Part shown: positions 38,735 through 50,800 of the stretch, in pieces
How positions within the stretch are numbered: position 1 is the first letter of the stretch
Layout: the number at the start of each line of letters is the position of its first letter
Assembly: GCA_035582835.1 (NCBI GenBank)
Contig: JAYKAV010003266.1
Coordinates: forward strand, 2,661,783 to 2,725,782
From: Phoebastria nigripes
Lineage: Eukaryota > Chordata > Aves > Procellariiformes > Diomedeidae
DNA length: 64,000 nt
Reading direction: 5' to 3'
Position numbers and translations under genes: made by a program
Notes under the pieces: generated by a model
The model's database searches: none
Told to the model about the DNA's origin: nothing
The model's input: the letters and a program-made list of their open reading frames with translations, nothing else

Positions 38735-38830
38735 TGGAAGCTTGAATTCAGGGCTCTGTGGTCCTATTCCAAGCTCAGATACTGATCTCAAACAGATCAT
38801 TTACCCCCCATGACCATGGCCACTTCTCCA
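38735..38830 (-). repeat. Possible MIR-type SINE relic, reverse orientation
   Basis: The runs tcctattccaagctcagata and aacagatcatttacccc resemble the reverse-strand MIR consensus (ggttctattcccagctctgccac, then gcaagtcatttaacc). Divergence is high and the right limit is uncertain. Confidence 0.45.
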
Positions 38831-39464
38831 GCTTCACAGCTCTACCCACGCTGGGATGTCAGTTTAGGAAAGTGAGGGGAAAAAAATCTTTCATTGGTGG
38901 AGCTCTGCTAGGAAAAGTGCCAGTTCAATGATGGCAAAAATGTCCCTTTTAGCATTAGTTGATTGTCCAGGCAGTTTAGCAATGCCAGCATCGCCTCTGC
39001 AGCAGAGATGCTGTTTCCTCTCTTTCTGTGGTGCCTTGCGAGCAGGACCCCTGTGGCTGGGACCTTTGGGTGCTGGTGCTCCGGGTTCCCTGGATTTGCC
39101 CTGTGGCAGGGACCACTGCACACACTTGTGGGCTGGTCCTCCTGCCATGTCACAGGTTTCTGTTTCAAAGGGCTCCATGCATATCAGGCTGCCCTTTAAA
39201 AAGAACACTTGATATGGGTTATTAATGATATTTACAGGATAACTGCTTGGCAATTATTACCTCTGTCTGTCAAATGGCAGTGAATCAGCCCCGCTTCCTC
39301 CGGCACCCTCCGGCAGGGTGTTCCTTTGGCATGCTCCGGACACAGCGATTGATTTCCATAAGATGAGGTTTCTTGGCAGTAAACGCTGATGCCTTGTGCA
39401 TGCACAAGGTACCAGAGATTTTTACTCTGACAGCCTCTGGGAGCAAGCAAAGGCCACATCATTG

Positions 39465-39570
39465 CCTTCTCCCTTCCTCCCACCCCAGCCGTGTCTCCCT
39501 CCTTCTCCCCCCTCTCTCAGTGCCCTGCCTTCTCTCTCCCCTCTCCCTTTTCCTATCATTTTCCCCACAC
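39465..39570. repeat. Long polypyrimidine tract
   Basis: About 100 bases are nearly all C and T on the + strand, with short clusters such as ccctccttctcccccctctc. Such tracts can form triplex (H-DNA) structures or be mononucleotide-type low-complexity sequence. No gene is adjacent. Confidence 0.7.
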
Positions 39571-40797
39571 ACAGGCCAACAAACGCTCAGAGGTGGCAGC
39601 ACATCCCATCCGCCCTGCGTCTGCNCTTTGGGCTCACACCCAGAGCAGGGAGGGCAGCAGAGCTCGTGCCGAGCTGCCATTGGGGACAACGGGAACATGA
39701 AAGATCAATTCCTTCCACAGCCTTCTAGTGGCCTATTCCTTCGGTGATGTCCCCTGCTGATGTCCCTATCCATCTCATGACCGGTACCTGGCTCCTGCAC
39801 TCTCGAATCCCCCTGGGAGGAGAGGAGACCACGAGCCTGGACACAGCTCAGCACAGTGGTGCCAGCGTGGGCTGGGGACACGGTGGCAGGAGGGGACGAG
39901 CCCTTTCCCCTAGTCCGAGCTGGCTGCTCCCTGCCAACACGCATGTCACACCAGTGCCTTTTACAGCTCAAAACACTGCATCTCCCGAGACATCAGCAAA
40001 TTCCCAGGCCAGGAGGTTGACTGATACCTTTGGGGGGTGGCCCCCAAGTCTGCAGCTCCTGGACAGCCCATCCCAGCGCCTCCCCGCTCCATCCCCATCC
40101 ACTGCCAGGGGCGTCCGAAGAACTTGTCAAACTCTCCTCCGGACGAGCACGTGGTGCAGGTGTGGCTCCTGCCTGGCCCTGCCTGGGGACCGTGCCTGCA
40201 AGGCTGATGACAGACAGCCCAGCCTGATCCACACCGGCACATCCCCGCGCCGCTGAGGGCTTCGACCTCTTCCCCATGCAGGGGAACGGAGCCCGCGCCC
40301 TCTCTCCTGGGCAGGCAGCGGGGGCTTCNCCTCTCTTTCCCACTCCTCTCATCCCTTTGAACCTGGAAATAAGAAAGAAACTGCTTTCCCCTGCCAACCC
40401 CATCTTCAAAGCCCGAGCGGCGGGGTCCGGCGCTGGCACAAAGCGCACCATTGTCCCTTCCGGAGGCGGAGAGTCGGCCAGAGCACAAAGGCCGGGGAGA
40501 CGCTACCCACCACGCCAGGAACCTGGCCCAGGCCAACAAAAGCATCTTCTCCCGCCCCGAGTCCGGAGCAGGCGAGGGAGGGGGCCCGGGGTGACGGTGA
40601 ATATGAGCTATTGTCACTGAGAGCCCNGAGCACAGAGGGACCTGCAAAGGTGATCAAACGGCCCAAGCCTCAGCGGGAAGGGGTGGGGTGAGGGGGGACA
40701 TCCAAAAAAGCCCTTGTCCCTCTTCAGATCTCTCCTTATCTCCCCTGGCTATCTCCTGGGCTTAGCCTGGGTGTACTTGCTTGCAATTACCTCCTAC

Positions 40798-40854
40798 AAG
40801 CCAATCAGGCGCCGAGCACAGCCCTCGGTCCCCTTGACTGAGGTGATTTATAAA
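40798..40854 (+). promoter_or_regulatory. SLC26A9: CCAAT box plus TATA box: candidate SLC26A9 promoter
   Basis: AGCCAATCAGG, a full NF-Y consensus, is followed 44 bases later by TATAAA at 40849-40854. This is the classic spacing for a promoter starting transcription near 40880. About 100 bases downstream lies a good splice donor (GCGCAG|GTAACC at 40983/40984). SLC26A9 is the next gene on this strand and its coding exon 1 appears to be preceded by a splice acceptor (pyrimidine tract then gatccag, ending 47887). I infer that this is the SLC26A9 promoter and non-coding exon 1. A separate non-coding transcript is the alternative. Confidence 0.45.
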
Positions 40855-40879
40855 TGACTCACTGGCTTATTTGAGCACA

Positions 40880-40983
40880 GACCTCTGCACACCTCCTTGG
40901 GAGCACCTCTCTGCCTGGGCTTTCTTGCCACATCTGCAGCTCCCCTCGCAGAATCGGCCCTTTCTCCGCCCGGTGAGGCGCAG
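40880..40983 (+). other. SLC26A9: Candidate non-coding first exon of SLC26A9
   Basis: The interval runs from the expected TATA-directed start (near 40880) to the donor at 40983/40984. It contains no ATG leading into a meaningful open frame. Splicing to 47888, two bases before the SLC26A9 ATG, would remove a 6.9-kb intron. Human SLC26A9 also has a separate non-coding first exon. This is inference from signals only. Confidence 0.35.
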
Positions 40984-41354
40984 GTAACCCAGCTCCAACA
41001 ATCGTGCTCTTTGTCTGGGTGGGCGTGGGGGATTTACACTCCGGTTGCACAGCCACTGGGTGTGAGTTTCAGTATTTGGAGAACTGGTACTTCTTTTTTT
41101 TTTTTCCCCTTCTCTTTTTCTCCCTCCTTTTGCAAAAGGGATTTACAGCAGCAGATTTACTCAGGAATTAGCAACACCAACGATCCAAGAGCTTGATTTA
41201 TGAAGAGAGGCTGGAAGAGCCAAATATGTGAATTAATTATTGCTAGAATAAATCCTGCCATCTTATCCTGGCTGGCTCCTGCTGAGATCTGTAGGGGGAT
41301 TTGCCTGGTATAGGAGAGGTAATACTGATGAGAGACCCTCTGTTTCTGGATCCT

Positions 41355-41525
41355 CGTTATGATCAGAACTTTCTGTGCATGGGACTGTGTAAAGCGGTCC
41401 CTGCCCCGAGGATGTTGCAGCCCAAATTAGACTTTGCACATACAGGCATAGCGGGAAAGGATGTGGAGCCCAATGCCTGTAGGCAATGGTTGAGGAGCAC
41501 TGGTTGTGCACAGGAATCTAACCTA
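41355..41525 (+). repeat. Amniote SINE relic (MIR-family, longer amniote form)
   Basis: Landmarks appear in the order of the long MIR-like SINE common in reptiles: gtgtaaagcggtccctgccc, then gaggatgttgcagcccaaat, then cacaggaatctaac near the end. These correspond to 'cagtccctgccccaaagagcttacaatctaaat' and 'ggaatagaaccc' in that family. The copy is heavily diverged, as expected for an old element. Confidence 0.5.
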
Positions 41526-44500
41526 GGCGAGGGATCTTTGCTGCACGGGACATCCTGGTGCATGGATGCATGGCTGTGGGCACGCAATCAGATTAGGAGG
41601 GTATTTTAAAGCTGGGAATGAGAAGAGCTCCCAGACTGAGACCTGTCAGACTAGGGGCAGGCTCTCCAGCTCCTCCCAGTGCCATTCCACGGGATGCTTA
41701 GGTCCAGTTTGGGCAGGTTCCCTCATATATAGGCAAGAGAAAATATCCCCATAAGCCTGCTCCATTGCAGTAAACTGCTGTTCATGCAGGTAGGATGCTT
41801 TCTGCTCTGCCCTGATAAAATTTGCCCACACCTTGTTTGTAAGCAAGCTGAAAATGTAGGCTAGGGACCTGTCCTTCTTTCCCTTGAAGATAAGTCCTTG
41901 AAGTGACTTCAAGGCCACCCAGTATTTCTGCCCCAGGTCAGAGATTTCCAGTAGAGAAATGCTCTCTCATCCTCTGCCTCTCGGGGAGGATGGACAGCGT
42001 GACCCCAGAGGTGTTTTTCTTTCTCCGAGAGCGAATCCGCAGGGGCAGGGAGCGTGTGCAGGAGCGAGCGCTCAGCAGGCATCCCGGATAAGTGTTCGCA
42101 GGCAGTGCAAGAATGCTGCAGTCTGCAAACTTTTTAATTCCTTGGGATTTGCATTGCCCACCTGCTCTTCAAAGGCGGAGGGCAAGGTCTGTGTCAGAGG
42201 CATGTGGAAAGCAGAGACTGATGGCAGCGAGGGACACCGAAGTTTCACTTCTCCTTCTTTTAAGCGCACTTTCCAACCTTCCCTCCTCCCATCCCAATGG
42301 CTCTGTATGCCAAGGGAGCAACAAGGGGATGGGGAGGATGGACACACCACTTTCCAGGGGACAGACTCAGATGCCGTTAAGGTCAGGCACTGCTCTCTGC
42401 CTGCCAAGGAGCTGGCAACCTGATCCCAGCACCGCTGNGCTACACTCGGCAAGGTGACACCTCCAAGGGACTGCAGGGCAGGGAAGCCGGTGGCTTTCGA
42501 AGGACTATGATGGGGCCATAACTGCATCCCGGACCGCAGCACCCCAGGCCATGCACCCACTGCCTCACCCCAGCCCAGCCCTCCCTCGGCGAGGTACGGC
42601 GCTGGATGCAACTACAAAAGTAATGGAGAGTGAGGGTGGGGTTGGGAACAAGTGGGTTAATCAAACAAATCACAGAAAGAGTGGGCCAAATCTGGGCTCG
42701 TTTACCCCGGTGTCAGTGCAGAGCAGATCTCCTGTGCCCACGGCATTTGCTGCATTTACAACAGCATTAAAAAAAGCAGAAGCTGAGCTGCTGAATATAA
42801 GCATTTTCCTTAATAAACACCCTTTGAGCCAAACACTTTGGCTTCACCTTCAGTAGCTGGCAGATGTCTGCAGATCTTATTATTCTGGTTACCAAGTGCA
42901 GAGCTAGTTTGGTTAGAAACTTGTGTGAAGTGGTACATCAAACATTGGCACCGGCCCAGCGACGGCAGAACAAGAATACAGTGCAGCGCTCCTGCCCGGT
43001 GCCTGCGCTGGGCTGGGTCGCTTAAAACAAGAAAAGGGCCATCTGCCTTATGGAAATCACCTATTTAACACTCCAAATATTTAATCTAAACAAAAAGAAA
43101 ATACTGATTTAATGCCTGGCTGCTCCGTGGCAAAAGCGCGGGGGGAAGGGAATGGCTGCTCCCGAGGGGGATGTTAAAGCCAAGGTTGCAGCATCGAGCA
43201 ACGAGACGGGAAGGTGGGAGCTGGAGGGAAGCAGAGATGTCTCCTCCCTGCCCCTGCACCCGCGGCGTACGGCTCCCTCTGTGCCTCAACACAGTCAGGC
43301 AGGGCCAGTTAGCACCTCCCGGCACCTCTCTCCCTCCTTCGCCCTCTCTGGCTTTTATTCCACCTGCCATCACGATGGTTCCTGCAGGCTGCTTGTGGAA
43401 AACTGATTGAAACCGCTAAGTTTTTACTGAACTTTATGGACTCTGGCATTTTGCCTTTTCTGAGGCTAAAAGCCGTTTTTGTGATAGGATATTTTTCATA
43501 ACTGATCTATAAGCTCTCCTAGCATCAGCCTCTTCTATTTCCAAAGGGCAGAGGTTAAGAAAAAGTTAAACCCCATGGCCAAATGTTGTGTGTATTCAGC
43601 GCGTGGCACTGTGCATGCAGCCGGCTTCCCTGCTTCTGCCTCTTCCCCTTCCCCAGATTACTAGGAAAGATGTTTTTACCAATATACTTGTGCCAGAAAT
43701 GTGGGACTATGGATCTGGTTTTACCACTGCAAGGTGCTTTCTTCCTGAATCAGTCCATTTGTAGATGAACCCTATGGCAATTCAGAGCCAAAGGTAAAAC
43801 AAAACTAAATTGGATCAAAGCGATTTTAACTGTGAGCAAAAAGGTGCGCCCAGTCAAACGGCCCAGCTGAAGACGCTAACCTGAATGAACGCGCCGGGGG
43901 TCCCTTGGTGACGAGCTGCCAGTGTGGCCCATCAGCCGGACTCGGTCCTGCCCTGTCCCTGATGCCAGGAGGTCAGAGAGAGTGAACAACCCGGGAGCGC
44001 GGGGGCGGATGCGCTGGGCTGATCGGCGCCTGATAGCAGAGGTGAATTATACAACATCCTTTTGAAATACCTGAACTGACTGACAGCAGAAACCTCCTTT
44101 TCCTCCTGCCTGTGTGCCTTGCGAGCCCAGCTCGACACCAGAGGCGTGAAAGGGAGAGGGAAGCGGGTGTGCGGCAGGAGGGTGAGGCAGAGTTCAGTCT
44201 GGGGGAGCACCCGGCACCGCGGCACCCAGCACTGCAGCATCCGGCACTGCGGAGCTCGGCGCTGCGGCCGCCCTGTCCTTCCCCATGCCCTGCCTCGGCG
44301 AGGAAGCACAGCACAGGTTGCAGGGGAGGAGGTGACGGCTTCCTCGCCTGACCTTGCGAGACTTCGGCCCTTTCACCGTGTTGCCCCAGGGCTCCCATGG
44401 CACCTGCAGCCGCAGCCGCGAGCGGGAGGCTGGGAGTCACAGTGGACACGGTGCTGAAGGCACTGATTTAGGGGAACAGGAGTCAAGACCTTGTCCTGGT

Positions 44501-47454
44501 GTCGCAACCAAACCCTTGCACCTGCGCTTGCCTTCTCCAGGCAGACCTTGTCTCCTGGGGTAGGGGAGAGTTGCTTTTTATAACCCTTTCTTGGGCAATG
44601 GAGCTGGGAGTGAGATGTTTTTAATGAAGATTCACCCAGGGTTTGGAAGAGACCAGACCTCTGAATTCCATCAGCTGAGAAGCAATCAGCAAGGAGATCT
44701 GCGTGTGCATCGCCTTGTGCAAGGAGAAGGGGGGATGGAGAGGGGGCAGGCAAAGGAGGAAACATTATTTCCAGAGCACTGATTTTTTCTCCCTAAAATG
44801 TAGCAGAGGCATTCCCTGAATGTCCAGCCCTTGCACTGGGATCAATTTGGGCCCTTATATCACACATAAGGCAGTGATCAGATTGCTTTCCCACTAAATT
44901 TTGACTCACACTCCTTGGACTGGAGTCCCTTCTCTGTGCCTACGCCAGCACAGGAAAGTGGCTTTATGCCAATGGCTCCTATCAACTCTAGCCAGAAACC
45001 TCAATGTGACTTTCCTCTTCCCAAACACAGCTATCACCAGCACAGGGACAGAAGATAAGAGCTTAGTAAATGCATTTGCAAGATGAACACTGGGAAAAAA
45101 GGACTGTGCTCGGCATGCACAGGCTGGTTTGAGACTGGCAGGGCAGGGATCGGCCAGGTATGAACTGCTGGGACTCTTAGCTGATGACCTACTGGGACAG
45201 TATCTTTCACCCACATCATATTCCTGGAGTGAAGCAGTTCTGCCTTCATTTGTTGCTTGCTCCAAGTATCACATCACAGTTAGGTACTCAGTGTGTCACA
45301 ATTTCTCCAAGACCCCAGGCTCAGTAGGCTTATCACTGAGGCCAAACTTCACATTTCTCAGCATCATCCACTCTAGCCAACACATTGGAGGAATGGGCTT
45401 CCTGAAAAGCTTGTAACGGGGGCTCCGCGCTTGGAGCTCTTCCACCCAGACCTCGTCCTTTATTTCCATGCCNATACTGGAACAGAGCTCTTGAAAAACC
45501 TGGTCCCGGCAACGCAGCAACTTACCGGCACTCTGCTTTTGTCTCCACACACATTGCATTGCTTCGGTGTCCTGCCCCAGCTGCAGGATTTAAACCAGCT
45601 CTGCAGCTTGCTGTGGTCTTATCCCATCAACACCAGGACAGCTGGTTTTGCCTTTTGTTCAAGGAGCAGTCACACAGCTCGTTCTCTTTAATTCTGAAAC
45701 CTCAAAGGTTTAACCTGCTGTTTGATCTAGGGCAAGGCCAGTGATAAGCCAAGTCAAGAACTTGACTCTGTCCGAGACGCTGACATCATTAGCCTGTTTG
45801 TTTAAGATGGAATTTAATCATGGGGATATTTTTGCCTCTATACTTGCCTTGTTTATTATTTTTCCTGATTGCCAGCACTTTCGCTCAGCGGGGGAAATTC
45901 ATTAAAGAGCTGTGATATAATTGGCTGATTCAGTCTGTCTGATGGCAGGCACACTGCTCGGCAAGTGATGGGGCCNAGAAATAAAGCTGAGAGAGACTTC
46001 TTGCACCAGAAACTCAGCAGTTTCTTATCACCCCTTAGAAGCCTGTTGCTGGGCCTGGACCTGGGCTACAAAATATTCATGAGGGAGAACTGGAAATCTA
46101 GAGCAGAGCTGTGGGGCTGGCACCTGGAGAAAGGCTGGGCATGCTGGGAACCTGCTCAGCAACGGGATCTGGAGCAAGGCTATAAGGCAGGGACAAGACT
46201 TGCGCAGACTGACGTGGGAAAACCAGGGAATGACCGCTTATCAGATGGGCTTCTGGTATGAGCGTAGGGACTGGGAAGGAGCCTAGGACACTGCATAGTC
46301 TCGGCCTGCACCAATCCTCCAAAAGGTAAAGCTTGTAATTGCTCTTGGAAGGGTATCTTTAGCTGAAAAGGAGCAGCAGGGATGCCAGCATGTGCATGCC
46401 TGCAGAGGGCACCTGGTAATGCAGGAAAAGGGGCATGTCTCCTCTTACACCTAGCTGGCCCTCCAAAGACATAGGCTGGGGTCCCTCCCCAGTCAGCACN
46501 GGTGCAGATCAGAGCCTGGAATCAGAAACACACCATTGCTGGAGCTGTTTTACAGCAAACTGCACTTGATTGCCCCTGTGATCACTAAAGCATCCACTGC
46601 AGGAGTGGGGCTGATGACCTCCCTTTCTAAACCCATTAGCTCCTACTTGCATAATGATTCTGTTGACCTAAATTCTCCCAAAAGTTTCAGCTGCCTGCAT
46701 CATACTTTCCTTCCTGCCCTGGACTGCTGGGCCACCCTGCTACACATTACTCATGTCTTCCAGCCCCCACTCCAAGATAACTGCTTATCAGTGAGGACAG
46801 ACATTAGTCCTACGGATGGACATCTTGCTCATCCTGGTTCCACTGAACTCGGTGTCAAGGTGTGCACTGACTTCAGCAGTACTCACAGTGCCAAAAGAGG
46901 AGAGGGGAGGATCTGGTACGTTCAAATCACTCCATAAGCTCTAAGCAACCTGGATGTTGTTTCTTGATACGTTCTCCTCCCTGAATCACCAGCTTTTTCC
47001 ACCCCCTCTTCTACTCCTGTGTTGGGCAATGACCCACTTANATACATGCCATACCACAAATAATTACCAAGATCCTTGTTTTATATCTGACCACTTCCTC
47101 CTTCCACCCCAAGCCTCTCCAGTTGTAATGATCCTCCCCTCTTCCCAGGTATTGCTGGTCATAGTAAAATAAGGGCTCTCCGAAGTTCATCATCTTTCTT
47201 TGGTGAGACCCAGATACTGGGCAGGACTAGTCCATCCAGATGTTTCGGCATCTTCATCACTGAAATGAATTACCAACAGTTATCTTTCTGTGCATCACTT
47301 CCTAGAATAAACCAAGGACTCATCCAGAGCCTCTCATGGCAAGTGAGAAATACGAAGGCTCCTGAATGCAAATGAGACCACTCAGCAGTGCAGCAGGAAC
47401 ACCTCGGATGGAAACTGCCTTTAATCACGGTGCCAGTATCTACCATTGCAAACT

Positions 47455-47625
47455 GTGTCAGGGCTGCCCAGTGTTGCAAAGTCTTGCCAACCCCACCGGC
47501 AGATGGTGAAACTGAGGCATGAGAAGTCAAGTGACTTGCCCGAGGCAAAAAGGCAGTCACTGGCAGAGCTAAGATTAACACCCATGCTCATCTGCCAGAC
47601 AATCCAGGACGCGCTCCAGTCCCCT
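47455..47625 (+). repeat. MIR-type SINE relic, best-preserved in the window
   Basis: The runs cagatggtgaaactgaggca, then agtcaagtgacttgcccgag, then cagtcactggcagagctaag follow the MIR consensus almost word for word and in the right order. The tail (catgctcatctgccagac, then cgctccagtcccc) fits the usual 3' part. It ends about 270 bases upstream of SLC26A9 coding exon 1. Confidence 0.75.
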
Positions 47626-47889
47626 TCACACGGCATCGCTCATTAGCATCATCTCAAAATAGCTGGTAAAAACTCCCTGTGCCGGGGAGCAGCAGCCCCC
47701 GGTGCTGGGAGAAGCCACTCCCAAGACCTGCCTCTGTGCCACGGGGAAACTATTTAGGGTGGAGATGTTCGGGGAGGGCTCCCAGACGCTGGAGGTGTCC
47801 GGTCTGTTATACTGCAGGTGGGGCCAGCTCCAGTCACATTCTTGGCTTTGCTTTTTCTTTTTTCTGGGAAAAATTTAAATGATCCAGAG

Positions 47890-50800
47890 ATGAACCACGC
47901 CAGGCCTCGCTATGTCATCGAACGTCCTGCATATTCAGTCAGCCTCTTCGACGAAGAGTTTGAGAAGAAAAGCAGAAGTTACCCCGTTGGGGAAAAATTG
48001 AAAAACCTTTTCAGGTAACATAGAATGCTATGACTGGGGCAAATCTAAACCAGATTTGGTCTGGAATTGGGATATAATTTGGACCTGGGGATATAGTTCC
48101 CATTTTTATCCTGGGAAACTTTCTCCATGATCTTCAGGGCTTTGATGGATGAAAGGCACGGGAGAAATACAAATTGTACTGAAGCAAGTGAAACTGGTTA
48201 CTCTCTTCACTGCCTCAGCTGTTATGCTGTAAGGCAAATAAGCAGAACAGTTTGCACTAAGTGCGCTTGGGATTTGGGTTTCTGTTTTCCAAATTTTTTA
48301 ATAATGAAAAAGATATAATTGGTGATGTAGGTATGAACGTATGGATTATTTCTTTAAGCTTCCCAGCTGGGATTTCCTTTTATCAGCTTTCTGATTAAAA
48401 ACAGTACTGGCTTTCCTTAAAGAAAGATGATTAATCCTGCTGATTGCTGTCTTGGAAATCTATCTCCGTTCCTTGGAAAAATGAAGGCAATACAGGAAAG
48501 AGAGAACACGTTATGTTAGCAGGCAGAGATGCGAGATGCTGCATGTGTCAACCCAGAAGCAATCTTCTTCTTTCAGACACACTTGGGGTTTTTTGACCAA
48601 GCACCTGAAAAAGTTCATCTTTGGCTCTGTGCAACTGCCCCGTGAATCTCTGAGCTGTGCTTCCTCCCTACAGCTCACCTACCCGCCATCTGAAGGGTAT
48701 TAGAAACAAAGACTCAAGATACTGGGGAGCTAAAGTCCTTCGCTCTCTGCAGGTTCTCCTTCCAGCTGTGGNAGCATTGGGGACCTCCCACCGAGTCAGG
48801 AACATCCCCACAGTAATCCTCCACGGCACGTCCGGCTAGTTAACTGCAAGAGCCTTGTACTCGCAGGGAAGGGCTGTGCACCAAATATTGGGCTCAGGAT
48901 TTGGTGTGGGAGAAACGTTGAGACATTCCTAGGAAGATCCTTCCTTGCTTCCTTGCTTGCTCACTTCCCAGCTCGCTTCCTTTCTTCTTTACTTATCTGC
49001 ATTTTTTTTTGTCTCCTCTAGATGTTCAGCTTCCAGATTCAAACTCATCCTCTTCAGCCTGTTCCCAATACTTGTGTGGCTTCCCAAGTATAAAATTAAG
49101 GACAACATTTTGCCCGATGTTCTCGGTGGGATCAGTGCAGGGACGATTCAAGTGCCACAAGGTGAGATGCAATGACTTTCTGGGTCACCGAGAGGGGATA
49201 GCACTTTGCCAGTTCAAGTAAAGGTCTGCAGATGACAGCTATGTCCAGTCTATGGGGGTTAGCTACCTTTACTGTTGACATATATAAACCCAAGCTCTAC
49301 CTCCTACCTGGTTGTCCCTATATCTTTCCATGGAGCCCTTCCCTGCTCTCTTTGGCCTCTCCTGCCCAGAAAGCAGCAGTCTGTCCTGGCCACAGCAACT
49401 TCTTGGAGCTGATGTGAGTGTGACCAGGGCAGGGGGCTGATGCCAACTGCACAGACCTGGGTGACCTGCCCATTTCTCTTGTGTTTTCCAGGGATGGCCT
49501 TTGCGCTGCTGGCCAATCTGCCTCCCGTCAACGGGCTCTACTCCTCCTTCTTCCCCGTGGTAACATACCTCTTCCTTGGCGGTATCCATCAGATGGTCCC
49601 AGGTAAGGGTCTGCAGAGCAATTGTCTGCACAAGGCATTCGAACACCAACTGGCTGGGAATACTTGGTGTGTCCCAGAATAGAGATGTTTGGGCATATTT
49701 GGTTTGTCAGGGGTTTACGGAATCCCTGATTCTGGCTGCACAGCAGGATCTCACCCCAATGAACTGCCGCTGCATCCCAACGTGGGGCTGGCTGCGGTGA
49801 TGGGCTGGGTGTCTCAGTCTAGACAGCCTAACCTGTCCAAGTGCCTTCCAGGACAGGACGCTCTCTAGAGAAAACTACTGACATCACTGTGTTGTGCTGT
49901 AGGTACTTTTGCAGTCATCAGCATTATTGTTGGGAACGTCTGCAATGAGCTGGCTCCAGAGTCGGACTTCCAGTACTTCAACCATACTACCAATGAGACC
50001 CGTGTGAATACCACAGCCCTGGAAGCAGCCAGGCTGGAGATCTCTGCCACATTAGCCTGCCTGACAGCCATCATACAAGTAAGGACTTGCTGCACTGCCT
50101 GTGCTGTGTCCTCTGGCCAGAGCCGACCCACACGGAGTCAGCTGAGCTCCCTCCCCGGAGCAGCGATGGTGGTAGCAGATGCTAGAAGAGGCCCCACTTC
50201 TAAGTGGATGATGCCTCAGCATAGANGTTTCGGGGGGATCCCCGCCCAGCTGCCCCTGGGGCAGGACTGCAGCCGGTGATGACACCCCAGCACACTGCAG
50301 CTCTCCTCTCCCCATCCCTGCTCCGGGAAAGTCTGCTCAGCCCTGCCTGTGCCTCAGCTGCATGGGAGGCATGCGCCTGCTCTCCCTGCAGAGCAGCCTG
50401 CCCGACACGGGCACGCTCAGGCTCTGCACCTCGCCCTTTCAGGCTGGCATGCTTCTAATAACACCTTGTCTGTCCTACCCTAGCTGTGCCTGGGATTCGT
50501 GCAGTTTGGCTTTGTTGCTATCTACCTCTCAGAGTCTTTCATCAGGGGCTTCATGACAGCAGCAGGGTTGCAGATCCTCATCTCCGTGCTCAAGTACGTC
50601 TTCGGCTTGACAGTCCCATCTTACACCGGGCCCTTAGCTATCGTCTATGTAAGTGGGTGCTCTGGACAGGGGCCTTCCCTGCACCTCCTCCCCCAGTGAC
50701 CACCACACCGCAGGCATCACTGCCACCCATGCCAGGGAAAGGGGGGCCCAGAGAGAAGGAAAGGGTGAAGGGAGGGGGAATACAGCTGTCTGCACCACTC

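Larger units (their letters stand above)
30056..40790. other. Gene-free interval between RAB7B and SLC26A9, left part
   Basis: No protein-coding exon could be supported over more than 10 kb. Open frames up to about 250 codons exist, but they are rich in Pro/Ala/Gly/Arg and overlap on both strands, as expected for GC-rich non-coding DNA. Recognisable pieces are three MIR-like relics (listed separately), a GGGA run near 37387-37410, and a long C/T-rich tract near 39465-39570. In human this interval between RAB7B and SLC26A9 also lacks a protein-coding gene, as far as I know. Confidence 0.5.
40990..47880. other. Gene-free interval between RAB7B and SLC26A9, right part
   Basis: No coding exon was recognised. 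It contains a poly-T/pyrimidine run (41091-41140), an amniote-type SINE relic (41355-41525) and a well-matched MIR copy (47455-47625). If the promoter at 40.8 kb serves SLC26A9, most of this stretch is its first intron. Confidence 0.5.

Noticed and set aside
47745..47817. Possible SLC26A9 leader exon ending atactgcag|gtgggg
   Set aside because: The intron to the ATG exon would be only about 70 bases and the donor is weak. The unit at 40.88-40.98 kb is better supported.
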